The notes beneath the pieces were generated by a model. It did no database searches, was not told the DNA's origin, and was given only the letters and a program-made list of their open reading frames with translations. DNA of 64,000 nucleotides from Maniola hyperantus. Taxonomy: Eukaryota; Arthropoda; Insecta; Lepidoptera; Nymphalidae. Below, in pieces: positions 1 through 10,085 of this stretch. The stretch is from the NCBI RefSeq assembly GCF_902806685.2, contig NC_048561.1, positions 4,463,157-4,527,156 on the forward strand. The letters are read 5' to 3'. A program made the translations under genes and the position numbers. Position 1 is the first letter of the stretch; every line of letters starts with the position of its first letter.

Positions 1-660
1 ATAAAGAGGAAAACTTTGTTTGTTTGTTTGTACTGAATAGGCTCAAAAACTACTGGACCGATTTTAAAAATTCTTTCACCATTCGAAAGCTACATTATCC
101 ACGAGTAACATAGGCTATATTTTATTTTGGAAAAAAATAGGGTTCCGTAAGATATTTGGGTTTTTCGGACACAAGGTGTAAAAAATCAACCAGAAAAGTT
201 ACTTATTTTGCGTACGCTGCCTAAACTATAAAAGATAGAACCATAAAATGTTCTAATTAATTGTAGATCTTATAAATATCTACAAAAAAGTCCGCGACAC
301 ACTATACCCATCTATGTCGAGTGAGGCACAGCAACCATTTTTTTATTTAAAAATCTTGAATTTTTTTTGGACTACATTTAAACGCGTTTATTTTACTCAT
401 GCTATTAATCCTTATCAAAATAAATGATTTCATCACTAAGAACAGTTTATGGAGATAATATTTGGTCTTTGAATGATTAAAATTGGACGTTTGAGAGGTA
501 ATGTCGTTAAGTTTGTTTGTAGGGGGTAATCTTTAGAACTACTGAACCGATTTTAAAAATTCTTTCACCAGTAGAAAGCTACATTATTCCTGAGTGACAT
601 AGGCTATACGGGATCTTTAAAAACCTAAATCTACGCGGGCGAAGCCGCGGGGATCAGCTA
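1..660. repeat. composite of lepidopteran-type interspersed repeats
   Basis: Two related segments (about 20-130 and 510-660) share the phrase 'ctgaaccgattttaaaaatt' or a close variant, followed by 'cataggctat'. The second ends in 'cgcgggcgaagccgcgggg' and 'cagctagta', a 3' end seen again in repeats near 15.4, 31.4 and 34.3 kb. No gene is visible between them. Confidence 0.55.
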
Positions 661-835
661 GTACAATAATAATTGGTAAAGTGCTAAAACGTTGGCAGAA
701 GGCCAGACTCATGTCATTCATCGTGATTCGTTAATATACGACCTTCGAAATCTACTTTAGAAGCGAACAAGTTGAAAACAAAACTTTAAAATACATAAAT
801 ACTCTTAAATTATACACAATTTTAACGTGTAGAGA

Positions 836-1358
836 AAAAACCGGCCAAGTCCAAGTCAGACTCGCGCACCGAGGATTCCGTACTACAGTCGTATTTTTCG
901 ACATTTTTTTTGCACGATAAATCACAAACTATTATGTATAAACAAAACCGGCCAAGTGCGAGTCAGGCTCGCACACTGAGGGTTCCGTACTACGTCGTAT
1001 TTTTTCGACATTTTGCACGATAATTCAAAAACTATGATACATAAAAATAAATAAAAATCTGTTTTAGAATGCACAGGTAAAGCCCTTTCATATGATACCC
1101 CACTTGATTTAGTCACTCACTTCGCAAGTTAAAAATACTAATTATTAGTTCATGACCACAATTTTTTTTTGTGTGATCTAACCCTAAATTCACGGTTTTC
1201 AGATTTTTCCCCAAATGTCGGCTATAAGACCTACCTACCTGCCAAATTTCATGGTTCTAGGTCAACGGGAAATACCTTGTAGGTTTCTTGACAGACAGAC
1301 AACAAAGTGATCCTATAAGGGTTCCGTTTTTCCTTTTGAGGTACGGAACCCTAAAAAG
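836..1358 (+). repeat. interspersed repeat family A (ccggccaagtgcgagtc ... gtacggaaccct)
   Basis: A short 5' piece at 836-920 is followed by a fuller copy from about 943. The copy starts 'ccggccaagtgcgagtcagg', passes through 'gcacaggtaaagccctttca' and ends 'gaggtacggaaccctaaaa'. The ends carry a short inverted repeat (agggttccgtac / gtacggaaccct). Other copies lie near 9.8, 25.9, 29.7-30.2 and 33.0 kb. Confidence 0.65.
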
Positions 1359-1890
1359 TACTAGACTGTGGGCGAAAGTGATACTAAAGTAAATAACTGC
1401 ATATAACCGGATAAAGTGTTACAAAACATACCTTTTGGGACCTGCGGTAATAATATTCTTCGATACTATAATATTATTTTATTGAAACGTATAATTTGAA
1501 TTTAATTTCACTCGTTTAAATATATGCATTTTAAATTTGCCGCGTTTTTTCACTAGACAGTTCGAAAAGTTGTTCGTATGAATGAAGCCTTATGTTAGCT
1601 CCGCTACTATTTTGAATCTATGATGCGAACTGTCATTGGTTCTCGCGCGCTTTTAAAAAATGACAATGTCAAATCATCAACAGTCGGTGAATAATTGTCA
1701 AATATTAAATTATTGAAAAATACGTTTGAAAGTAAGTTTGAAAGTTTTAAGATTCGTTTTTGTTTTGTTTTACATGGTTAAATTAAATTACGGGACCGTT
1801 AAAGTACCGCTCGGCTCGCACACAGTGTTAAGTTTCAAGCGAAAAAAAGTGTAAGAAACTAACTACGAAAACAAAAGTTTTGTCACAAGA
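1359..1890. other. AT-rich intergenic DNA and presumed 5' leader of the next gene
   Basis: No ORF or repeat is recognised. The last ~100 bases are less AT-rich and lead into an ATG in good context (A at -3, G at +4). Promoter and transcription start are probably here, but no convincing TATA box was identified. Confidence 0.3.
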
Positions 1891-3816
1891 ATGGGTACCA
1901 TAAGTAGCCGCGACCAGGAAGAAACCATTCCTACGCATGGCACTAAGGAGCAATGCATACGAGAGGCAAGATTTGAAGCCGACTCCGAACGTAAGAAGCT
2001 ACGGCGTCAGGCCCAAGAGCTTGAGAAAAAGAAGGATGAACTCGAACTCGAAATGTTGCGTGTTGATGAGAGACTGGCTTTCAGGCGTGCTGAGATCAAT
2101 CAGGAGTATGACGTTTATGAACGTGGATCATGTACTGTGCCAGTGTGTGACCGACCAGATTTCATATCAAAGAGACGGCCGATATCGGACAAGCCAGTGT
2201 TACTTATCAATACTCAGGTCCCTACACCAGCTAGTGAACAGATGTTGATGACTGCACCTACAAGACAGTCAGTAACGAAGGAGCCAGTGGTACTTCTCAA
2301 TATCCAGGTCCATATACCAGGTACGAAGTCAGCTTGTGAACCAGAGTCTTTAACTGTAGCAGAAATACAGCTACAGTCAGATGAACCAGTGCTACTTACT
2401 GACACCCAGGGCAAGGTACCACGTACCATCTTAGCGAGTGAACTACGGACTGTAAAACAAAAACTGGCACAATCAGAGGAGTCAGTGGTACGTACCAGCT
2501 CTCAAATCCACATACCGAGTACCATGTCAACAGGTGAACTACAAACTGCAAAAGGAAGTCTACCACAATTGCAGGAATCAGTCGTACTTGTCAACAATCA
2601 GGGGCACATTCCAGGTACCGTCTCGGAGAGTGAACTAGAGGCTTCAACTACTGTGAAAGGACGACCAACACAATTGGAGAAGCCAGTGGTATTTACTAAC
2701 CACCAGGTTTGTACCATGTCAACGGATAAACCACAAACTGTGATGACTGGCAAGGAAATATTTGTAGAACCTGTGGACTTTTTCAACAATGAGGTGCATA
2801 TACCTCGTACCATGTCAATGAGTGGATCACAGACTTCGATGACTGCGAAAGAAAGACTGGCACAATTGGAGGCAGTGAACACCCAGGGCTACGAACCAAG
2901 TAACATGTCAAGAAGTGAACTGCTAACTTTACTCCCCGAGAATATAGTAAGAGAAAGACCAACACAATTGGAGAAGCCAGTGGTATTTACTGATGCCCAG
3001 ATTCAAACACAACATACCATGTCAACAGATGAACCACAAACTGTGAAAGAAAGACTACCACAATTTGTAGAAGTCTTCAACACTGATGTGCATATACCTC
3101 GTACCATGTCAGTGAGTGAACCACAGACTTCAATGACTGCGAAAGAAAGACTGCCACATTTGGAGGAACCAGTGGCGCTAGCTGACACCCAGGGCTACGA
3201 ACCAAGTAACATGTCAACAAGTGAACTGCTAACTTTATTGACAGAGAACATAATAAGAGAAAGACAGACACAATTGGACGAGCCAGAGGGAACCAGACTC
3301 ACCTTGTTAGCTGAAGAACCTGTAACTGCTACAACAGACAATATAGTAAAATATGATAAATATACCCAATGCAAGCGACCTAAGCGAACTAAGCGAGTTG
3401 TCAACGAAGTGTGTAACATTTCCGACCCTGGCAGATTGGAAGAAAATGAGTATGGAACACAGCTACAACCGGAGGAATCAGTGCCATTGGACAATAATGA
3501 ATTCACTACATCTGCAAAACAAACCCGTACCTCAGTCACAGATAAAGTGGAAGAAAGACAGATGCAATTGCCTACAGAGACAATGCAACAAAATAGTAAC
3601 TCTACAGTGAAAGAAAGGCTGATCCAAAACAAAGAGTCTGTTATAAGATTAGCTAATGAAGTGCTATCATTGATTAATGATGAAAAAATCTCCAAAAGGT
3701 GGTACCGGCTGAAAGTTAAGGAGTTGCAGATCCTAGATGAACAAATCATGATGGATACAAACAATGCACATGAAAAAAAGAGTCGCAAAAGGGAGCACCC
3801 TGAGCTTAGAAAATGA
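1891..3816 (+). CDS. coiled-coil repeat protein with N-terminal myristoylation-type motif (641 aa, unrecognised family)
   Basis: The family is not recognised. The protein starts MGTISS, which fits an N-myristoylation signal (Gly2, Ser6) and would suggest membrane attachment. Residues about 20-75 are charged and heptad-like (for example LEKKKDELELEMLRVDERL) and should form a coiled coil. Residues about 95-460 hold about eleven imperfect 30-38-residue repeats built on E-x-P-V-V-L, HIPRTMS and VKERLPQL. The C-terminus is helical and ends in a basic stretch (KKSRKREHPELRK). The ORF is uninterrupted for 1.9 kb with a good start context, which argues for a real single-exon gene. Its N-terminus is related to that of the minus-strand gene at 6882-8524 (shared TKEQ...REA and LEKKK-ELEL). 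A retroelement-derived origin is possible but unproven. Confidence 0.7.
   Translation: MGTISSRDQEETIPTHGTKEQCIREARFEADSERKKLRRQAQELEKKKDELELEMLRVDERLAFRRAEINQEYDVYERGSCTVPVCDRPDFISKRRPISDKPVLLINTQVPTPASEQMLMTAPTRQSVTKEPVVLLNIQVHIPGTKSACEPESLTVAEIQLQSDEPVLLTDTQGKVPRTILASELRTVKQKLAQSEESVVRTSSQIHIPSTMSTGELQTAKGSLPQLQESVVLVNNQGHIPGTVSESELEASTTVKGRPTQLEKPVVFTNHQVCTMSTDKPQTVMTGKEIFVEPVDFFNNEVHIPRTMSMSGSQTSMTAKERLAQLEAVNTQGYEPSNMSRSELLTLLPENIVRERPTQLEKPVVFTDAQIQTQHTMSTDEPQTVKERLPQFVEVFNTDVHIPRTMSVSEPQTSMTAKERLPHLEEPVALADTQGYEPSNMSTSELLTLLTENIIRERQTQLDEPEGTRLTLLAEEPVTATTDNIVKYDKYTQCKRPKRTKRVVNEVCNISDPGRLEENEYGTQLQPEESVPLDNNEFTTSAKQTRTSVTDKVEERQMQLPTETMQQNSNSTVKERLIQNKESVIRLANEVLSLINDEKISKRWYRLKVKELQILDEQIMMDTNNAHEKKSRKREHPELRK
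2677..3276 (+). repeat. higher-order duplication inside the coiled-coil repeat gene
   Basis: Residues 263-360 (98 aa) and 361-462 (102 aa) are two successive copies of a three-repeat block. Each copy opens with EKPVVFT, continues through HIPRTMS and QTSMTAKERL, and closes with QGYEPSNMS and SELLTLL. The copies remain in frame, as expected if the reading frame is under constraint. Confidence 0.75.
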
Positions 3817-3869
3817 ATTGAGTACTGAATATACAGTACAACAAGGCTATCTTGGCACTTGAATGACAT

Positions 3870-3950
3870 TGACAGGGGGGCGCTGTTGGAGAACAATGGC
3901 TCAGACTATTCAAACAAGAACAAAGGGGATACTTGACTGCACGGTTTTTA
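3870..3950 (+). repeat. fragment of a dispersed palindromic element (cagtgcgacaag family)
   Basis: The stretch 'gactattcaaacaagaacaa' and its flanks recur near 28.3, 37.5 and 40.07 kb. The full palindromic form is at 28240-28500. Here only one arm is left, about 55 bases after the stop codon of the upstream gene. Confidence 0.6.
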
Positions 3951-4219
3951 GAATATTGATTTTAAGACTAATAATTAATCATTACTTAGATAACTATTAT
4001 AATAATCATGGTAACTTTTAAATGCCATTTAAAAACGAAGTAGTTATGTTTTTAATTGGGAATTATGTTAGTAATAATTTAACAGAGAAAATTATTGTTT
4101 ATTTTTTGTTTTATGTTAAAGAAGTGCCTCAAAAGAAAGCAGTCCGAGGTTAGAAATGGAAAATCAGTAAATTTTATTGTGTGTTACCTATCTAACTTGA
4201 TTTTATTGTGTTTGATATT

Positions 4220-5290
4220 AATTTAGTTTTTAAGAGACAATTAAGTCCAATATCTGGTCTCGTTTTAGCTCTAAGTAAACCAAGTCAAGTTACATTCCTA
4301 AGTTTAACACATTATTTTTATTTAGAAAGAAAAAAGTGTAATATTAAGTGTCTCTCAAGTTCAAGACACATTTTTAAGTCTCTGACAAGTGACATTTTGT
4401 CTTGTTTTAGCTCTAAGTAAAGCAAAGTCAAATTGCACTCCTTAGATCTGTCTAAAATAAGTTTGATTTTAATACATTATTGCAATTTAGAAAGAAAAAA
4501 ATGTAATATTAAGTGTCTCTCAAGTTTAAGACACACTTTTAAGTTTCTGACAAGTGACATTTTGTCTTGTTTTAGCTCTAAGTAAAGCAAAGTCAAATTG
4601 CACTCCTTAGATCTGTCTAAAATAAGTTTGATTTTAATACATTATTGCAATTTAGAAAGAAAAAAATGTAATATTAAGTGTCTCTCAAGTTTAAGACACA
4701 CTTTTAAGTCTCTGACAAGTGACATTTTGTCTTGTTTTAGCTCTTAAGTAAATAAAAAAGTCAAATTGCACTCCTTAGATCTCAGCCTAAAAATAAGTTT
4801 GATTTTAAGTAATTTTAATAATGATCATGATAAATCAGTGGAAAGTTGAGATTTATTTTTTATATAAGTAGGTACCTCAAAAGAGGGGCATTCTGAGTTT
4901 TGAAAATTAATACATTATTTTAATTTAGAAAGAAAAAAATTATAGTTAGGTACTTAGTGTAGTACTAAGCGTCTTTTAAGACACATTTAAGTCTCTGTGA
5001 TCTGTCAGAGACCTCACATTAATCTTGTCTTGTTTTAACTCTTAAGTAAAGAAAAGTCAAATTACACTTCTTAGATCTCAGCCTAAAAGTACCTAAGTTT
5101 CAATTTTAAATAATTTTAATAATCATGATAACAGTGGATAGTATTAAGAAAAGTTCATTTTTATGTTTAAAAAGTACCTCAAAAGGGGGCACTCACTTAT
5201 TAGGTTTTAAGACTGATTAATAAATTATGATAAAAGTTAATTTTTAATAAAGAAGACCTATGATTATTTTAATTTAGAAAGAAAAATGTT
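4220..5290 (+). repeat. ~165-bp tandem repeats downstream of the coiled-coil gene
   Basis: 'tctctcaagt' recurs at 4351, 4516 and 4681, a regular 165-bp period. A degenerate unit precedes the regular copies and more diverged units follow to about 5290. Units share 'gacattttgtcttgttttag' and 'aatttagaaagaaaaa'. They may be transcribed as 3' UTR, since AATAAA-like signals occur near 5320. Confidence 0.8.
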
Positions 5291-5825
5291 TTAGTTTTGT
5301 TTCACAGTTTATTTTATATTAATAAACATATTTTATTGCGTTTTGACTTGTTTTTTTACTCCCTTCTATCGTGGTTTCTCCTAAAGGCTATATTTTGAAT
5401 TTTGTTAAAATACTACTTTTCTACTCGTACTTTTGAGTTTAGGAATCCTGATTATGATTTGACTAGAAGATTCCAACTCTGGTAAATAACTGTGCGTAAA
5501 TCTGTCATTAAGGTCCAGTTGCATGACAGGCAGTTAAAGATACCGTTAATAAAAGCAAAATGGATTATACAGATCAGGCTTTGTTTTTGCCCAATCAACA
5601 GAATTTGGACAAAGCCAATGTAAAAAATTGGACGTACTGATAAATAAACAAGCACTATTTTGTGCATAGAACTCTGAGGAACTTTAGTTAAACATGTGAG
5701 GTTAGTTACTTTAGTAAATTCAAATTGCAATAAAACAAACATAGTTTTGTAGATTCTATTTAAAAATAAACGTAGACAGGTTTTTATTTTCGTAGGATTT
5801 CAGATATATGTACCTACATCATAAA
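5291..5825. other. intergenic AT-rich DNA, nothing recognised
   Basis: An AATAAA-containing stretch near 5320 could be a polyadenylation signal for the plus-strand gene. The only ORF, on the minus strand, is a low-complexity hydrophobic reading that I do not support as a gene. Confidence 0.25.
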
Positions 5826-6145
5826 TAAGTCATCATCATGATCAACCCATTGCCGGCTCACTACAGAGCACCGGTCTCCTCTCAGAGTGAGACGGGTTTT
5901 GGCCATAGTCTACCACGCTGGCCAAGTGCGGATTGGCAGACTTCACACACCTTTGAGAACATTATGGAGAACTCTCAGGCATGCAGATTTCCTCACGATG
6001 TTTTTCATCACTGTTAAAGCAAGTGATATTTTAATTACTTAAAAACGCACATAACTCCGAAAAGTTAGAGGTGCGTGCCCGGGATCGAAGCCCCGACCTC
6101 CGATTGGAAGGCGGACGTCCTAACCACTAGGCTACCACAGCTTCA
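5826..6145 (-). mobile_element. tRNA-derived SINE
   Basis: On the minus strand the element starts with a tRNA-like head: an A-box-like TAGCCTAGTGG, then a B-box-like GGCTTCGATCCC at the right spacing. This is the internal pol III promoter layout of tRNA-derived SINEs. The other end carries a short ATC/ATG tail (tcatcatcatgat on the plus strand). About 320 bp, apparently near full length. Confidence 0.7.
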
Positions 6146-6200
6146 TAAATAAATACTACATAAATAAGTACCAACACTATTTTAGTTACTACATAATATA

Positions 6201-6323
6201 TAGTCCACGACAGGTTGAGATCGCAATCGAGTTATGAGGCGGGGGGACGCCGCGCTCGCCCGCACTGTGAGGGCTGTGCGGGGTGTTCCCTCTCCGATTG
6301 CCATTTCAACCTGTCGCGTACTA
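6201..6323. mobile_element. MITE-like palindromic element, family C
   Basis: It begins 'tagtccacgacaggttgaga' and ends with the inverse, 'caacctgtcgcgtacta', around a GC-rich centre. Related copies lie at 32298-32350, 32421-32558, 48934-49025 and 56693-56784. There is no coding capacity. Confidence 0.65.
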
Positions 6324-6881
6324 TAATTACCTATTTTTATAGTATTTTACATATTTATCTCGTTGATGACCGAACCTTGGCCAAAAATGGACAGATTTTA
6401 CCTTTCACCTAAATCATGGATGAATGGACTTGTGCAATATTTTGTGTTTTTATTGGTGCTTAAGTTTAACGGTTAATCATGACGTAACTGTAACTGCCTA
6501 TCATGTAACTGAACCTTAGTATGGACGGGAAACGGAGTCAATGTTTTTCTATCCATTTCCTGTCCTCTGATACAGTTTTTAGGTTTGAGGAATTAGGTTC
6601 CTATGAATAAAAACTAATACTTATAATAATTAAAGGTGTTTATTAAAATAAGCTATTACAAATAAATCAATCAAATATACCTACCCAGGTACATAAAGGA
6701 CATAAAAAATTAAATTAAAACAATTTTTACTGATTAATTGAGCACGCTTAATTAAATTAATCACTGTGATCATAATTATTATAGGTAGACAGTTAATAAC
6801 ATATCAAGTACTTTATTCAAGAAGTTTGCATTCGAGAGACCAGAGTCCTTCCTTTTGCGGCTCGCCGAATTCGTCGCTTCC
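6324..6881. other. AT-rich 3' flank of the minus-strand coiled-coil gene
   Basis: No ORF or repeat is recognised. It would hold the 3' UTR of the minus-strand gene that stops at 6882. Confidence 0.25.
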
Positions 6882-8524
6882 TTATTTATGCCAATACCGA
6901 AAACCGAAATCCACTTTTTGATGAAGAAACGCTAACATCGTCAGGATAATTGGTTTCTTGCATTTTGCGTATTGCGCAGCGTATTCACACCAGCTCGATA
7001 ATATATAGGGTTCTAGCTTCGCGCAAACTACTTTCATGATCATAGGTGAATGCATGAATTCAGGGTCTAAGATTTTTAGAGAGTTGATGTAGGCTTGAAG
7101 TCTGGAGGTGAACTGCTTTAGTAGGACCACTGATGATCCTGGTCGTTGACACTGTTTCAGATTCTCAAGCGCGGTGCATTGATACATTTTTTTATCTTCT
7201 GGGGTTTGTAACTCTTCGTTTGGTTCGCACATATTTTCATTCCTATTCGTTTGTCGTTTTACCGACGTGATGGTAGTGTCGGCAGGTGGCGTTGGCTCCT
7301 GTTGTATCGATCTTCCGTGATTATTTTCCTTTCCTGTCTTTGCTATCCCATGTGTTTTTGGTAAGACTCTGGGGTTAGTTAGCACTGGTGTTCTCCATGA
7401 TGCTGGAGTATTTTCTATTGCTTTATTTTTAGTCACCGATGGTCGAAATTCATTTGTAGAGTTTTTGACTTCTGTGTCAACAAGCGACATTGACTCTTGT
7501 TTCTGTACTCCATGATTATTTTCCTTCAATGTCTTTGCTAGCCAGAATCTGGGGGGCGTAGGTGTGGGGTCAACTTTCACTGGAGTCCTCCATGATGTTA
7601 TTTCTATTACTCTATTCTCTGTTACTGATGGTTGAAGTCCATTTGTTGAGTTTGTGACTCCTGTGTCGGCTAGTGACATTGATTGTATCTGTCCTCCATG
7701 CTTATTTTCTGTCACTGTCTGTGACAGCCGAGGTATTTTGTAATTTGGTTCTGGACTCTGTAAATGGCGTGGCATTCTATTTTCTGCTTTATTTTCAGTC
7801 ACCAAAGGTTGATGTTCATTTGTCGGATTTTTGTCTCCGGTGTCGGAATTTGTCTCTAGCAACTCCACATATTTTACCATAAGATTGAATGGCACCTTTG
7901 GAGGCAGATCTCCTATTGATATGGGTTCTGTCGTCATGGCTCCATTGTCGGCCAGTGGCCCTGGCTTCATCAACAGTGTCGGTGTTTCTATCTCCCTATT
8001 CTCAATTGTTAAAGGCAGAAGTTCTATTGCTGCAGTAATTTCTGTGTCAACAACTGGCAGTGGCTCCTTCCTTGTCAGGCTTTCTTGTTCTTTTGCCAAT
8101 ATGCTGATTTTGGTGTCTGCAAGTTGTAACTCCTTCTGGTCGGTTGGGCTTTCTTTCAGCATATTATTGTTTGTCTCAGTTTGTGGTTCGCTCGTTGACG
8201 TAGCTCCTGGTACTGTACTGTCTGCCAGATGAACTGTCAGTTTTTGTGTTGACTCGAGTTATTCGTATCTTCTTCCTGCGTGATCTCAGCTATTTGGCTG
8301 GCCAGTCCTTGATTTATCTGTGATATTTGAAGTTCCAGTTCTTCTTTCTTTTTTTCAAGTTCTCGGATTTGGAGATTTAACTTCGTACATTTGTCCTCAG
8401 CTTCAGATTCTGCCTCTCGTACGCGTTGCTCTTTGGTTACAAGTATAGGAACTGATTCTGGTGGGGGTTCCTTATTTTCCTCTTGACCCTCGACCTCCTC
8501 TCGTTGGCTACTTTTGTTACCCAT
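6882..8524 (-). CDS. coiled-coil / Gag-like repeat protein, reading frame broken once
   Basis: Paralogue of the gene at 1891-3816. The chosen start (8524) gives MGNKSSQ, a myristoylation-type motif like that of the paralogue; an in-frame ATG at 8572 is possible. Residues about 25-85 form a coiled coil (LEKKKEELELQISQINQ). The first frame stops at 8237. The second is open through the same region and down to 6882 (its first ATG is at 8162), so a one-base change in an A5 run at 8241-8245 separates the two; a sequencing error, a real mutation or frameshifting would each explain it. The second part has three ~65-residue repeats (ENNHG, SVTENK, SWRTPV). The last ~95 residues are helical (KLEPYILSSWCEYAAQY) and resemble, by my reading, the Gag segment of BEL/Pao-type retroelements that precedes the zinc knuckles. 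Intact length would be about 547 codons. Confidence 0.55.
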
Positions 8525-9203
8525 ATTCTTCAACATTCCCAAATAAATGCTATTTAAAAAACTGAAATCCATAGTTTCAAACGGGTCTCTTGGTAGGTAA
8601 TAATGCGAAGTCTTCGTTTCTTATTTCAGAGCTACTTATGTAGCACTTCGGAGCTTGTCACTTGTATTATCATTTAGGTATAAGCTCTCGTCGAGCGGTT
8701 GTCTCGAATCACAAGTTATGTTTTAGTTTTGAAGGGATTTATTTACTAGCGCCCACCAACCACTACCTGCTGTTTATAGCCTTCTCTTTTTATGATTATA
8801 GGACTCTGGATAATAATAATAATCCTGGTGTACCTCATCTGTAATAATCTCTTCCGTTGCCGGCTGTCAAGACTCAAGTCAGGTTGGTCTAAGGTTACAC
8901 CGCAAAGTGTGATCTGTTAGCAAAAAACACTTGAAAATAACATCATTTCACGTAAAAAAGATTTTTGCTGTGACATTTGTCCAATATTAACAGCGAAGCA
9001 GCGAAATCAACGTGAAAATTTTTCGTAAACAATTTACGTTAGAAAAATATCGTCACAAAATACCAAATGTCATTTCGGAACGTAGACAATATACTTACTC
9101 CATTATTGAATAAAAAATATAATCTGTATTTTGTAATGTATTAAATAAACTATTAATAAACTTAAATCTAAAAAAAACAACATTAAATTAAAACTAAAAT
9201 AAA
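8525..9203. other. 5' flank of the minus-strand gene and AT-rich spacer
   Basis: The leader of the minus-strand gene should lie in 8525-8700. The rest is AT-rich with no ORF or repeat that I recognise. Confidence 0.25.
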
Positions 9204-9524
9204 TTAAATTAAATCTAAAACCTCATCGAGACCACCGCAGCGAGGCATTGTACCCAAGATGCTGGCAGCATTACCCCTTTGGATGGCCAAACTAATTCTT
9301 TGACCAAGGTAGCTGCCAGCTCTCGGGTCCCCGTTTGACTCGATAACTCTTTTCGCAATTTCTTCAAAAAGAGCTCGAGCCCCCGGGCCCCACGTCCCCA
9401 AGGTCTCCACACCAAAAGGCACGAATACGAAGCTCCCATCGAGGTTATTATTAGTCCCATTATTGAATAGTCCGTCAATACTACCAACATAACGACACAA
9501 AGACCCACTTACATGACACGACAT
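9204..9524 (-). mobile_element. C-terminal fragment of a retroelement-associated ORF
   Basis: The 106-residue frame contains FVPFGVETLGTWGPGARALF, and then RISLAIQRGNAASILGTMP. This combination is a recurrent C-terminal module of reverse-transcriptase-type repeat ORFs in insects and other invertebrates. No reverse transcriptase core lies upstream, so it is a remnant and not a gene. Confidence 0.6.
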
Positions 9525-9765
9525 TGTTCAGGACTTGTTTACATCTAACGATTTTTCTCGTAAAAATACTATTGTAAGATAATATGAATTAAGAAGCAAG
9601 AACTTGTTTAAATTTTATCAGAACTTATATAAAGGAAACAAATACTGTAATTGAAAGGTTACATAAATTGTAAATGTAAATGTGTATTTCTATTGCCACT
9701 ATAACAACAAATAATAAGAATTTCAAAATAGCCACTATGAAAAAAGTGTCATTTCTTGTACGATG

Positions 9766-9813
9766 GTACGGAACCCTTCGTGTGCTAGTCCGACTCGCGC
9801 TTGACCGGTTTTG
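9766..9813 (-). repeat. terminal fragment of repeat family A
   Basis: 'gtacggaacccttcg' followed by 'gactcgcgcttgaccggttt' is the 5' end of family A in reverse orientation. Confidence 0.6.
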
Positions 9814-9814
9814 A

Positions 9815-9855
9815 GCATGCAATGGGTTTGAGATCATCTCAAACCCATTGCATGC
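9815..9855. repeat. perfect 19-bp inverted repeat with 3-nt loop
   Basis: 'gcatgcaatgggtttgaga', then 'tca', then its exact reverse complement. It lies 60 bp upstream of the first visible exon of the phosphate-carrier gene, within intronic sequence. Confidence 0.9.
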
Positions 9856-9915
9856 CGAAAAGGTATTTCGTTTAATTATTTCATTTATTTAACGGGTATT
9901 TCGTTTGGTTCACAG

Positions 9916-10085
9916 GTATCACACATACAGCTGTGGTGCCCCTCGATCTGGTGAAGTGTCGGCTACAAGTGGACCCCGACAAGTACAGGAATGTGGTGAA
10001 CGGCTTCAGGGTCTCCGTGAGGGAGGAAGGCATGCGAGGATTGGCCAAGGGATGGGCACCTACCTTCATTGGGTACTCTCTACAA
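9916..10085 (+). CDS. phosphate carrier exon A
   Basis: Acceptor 'ggttcacag', donor 'gtaagt'. The exon begins with the last two bases of a split glycine codon and reads ITHTAVVPLDLVKCRLQVDP through GWAPTFIGYSLQ. It carries the first carrier signature and ends on a codon boundary. Confidence 0.93.

Noticed and set aside
5452..5742. 96-aa minus-strand ORF
   Set aside because: Hydrophobic, AT-rich reading with no domain, neighbours or start context to support it.
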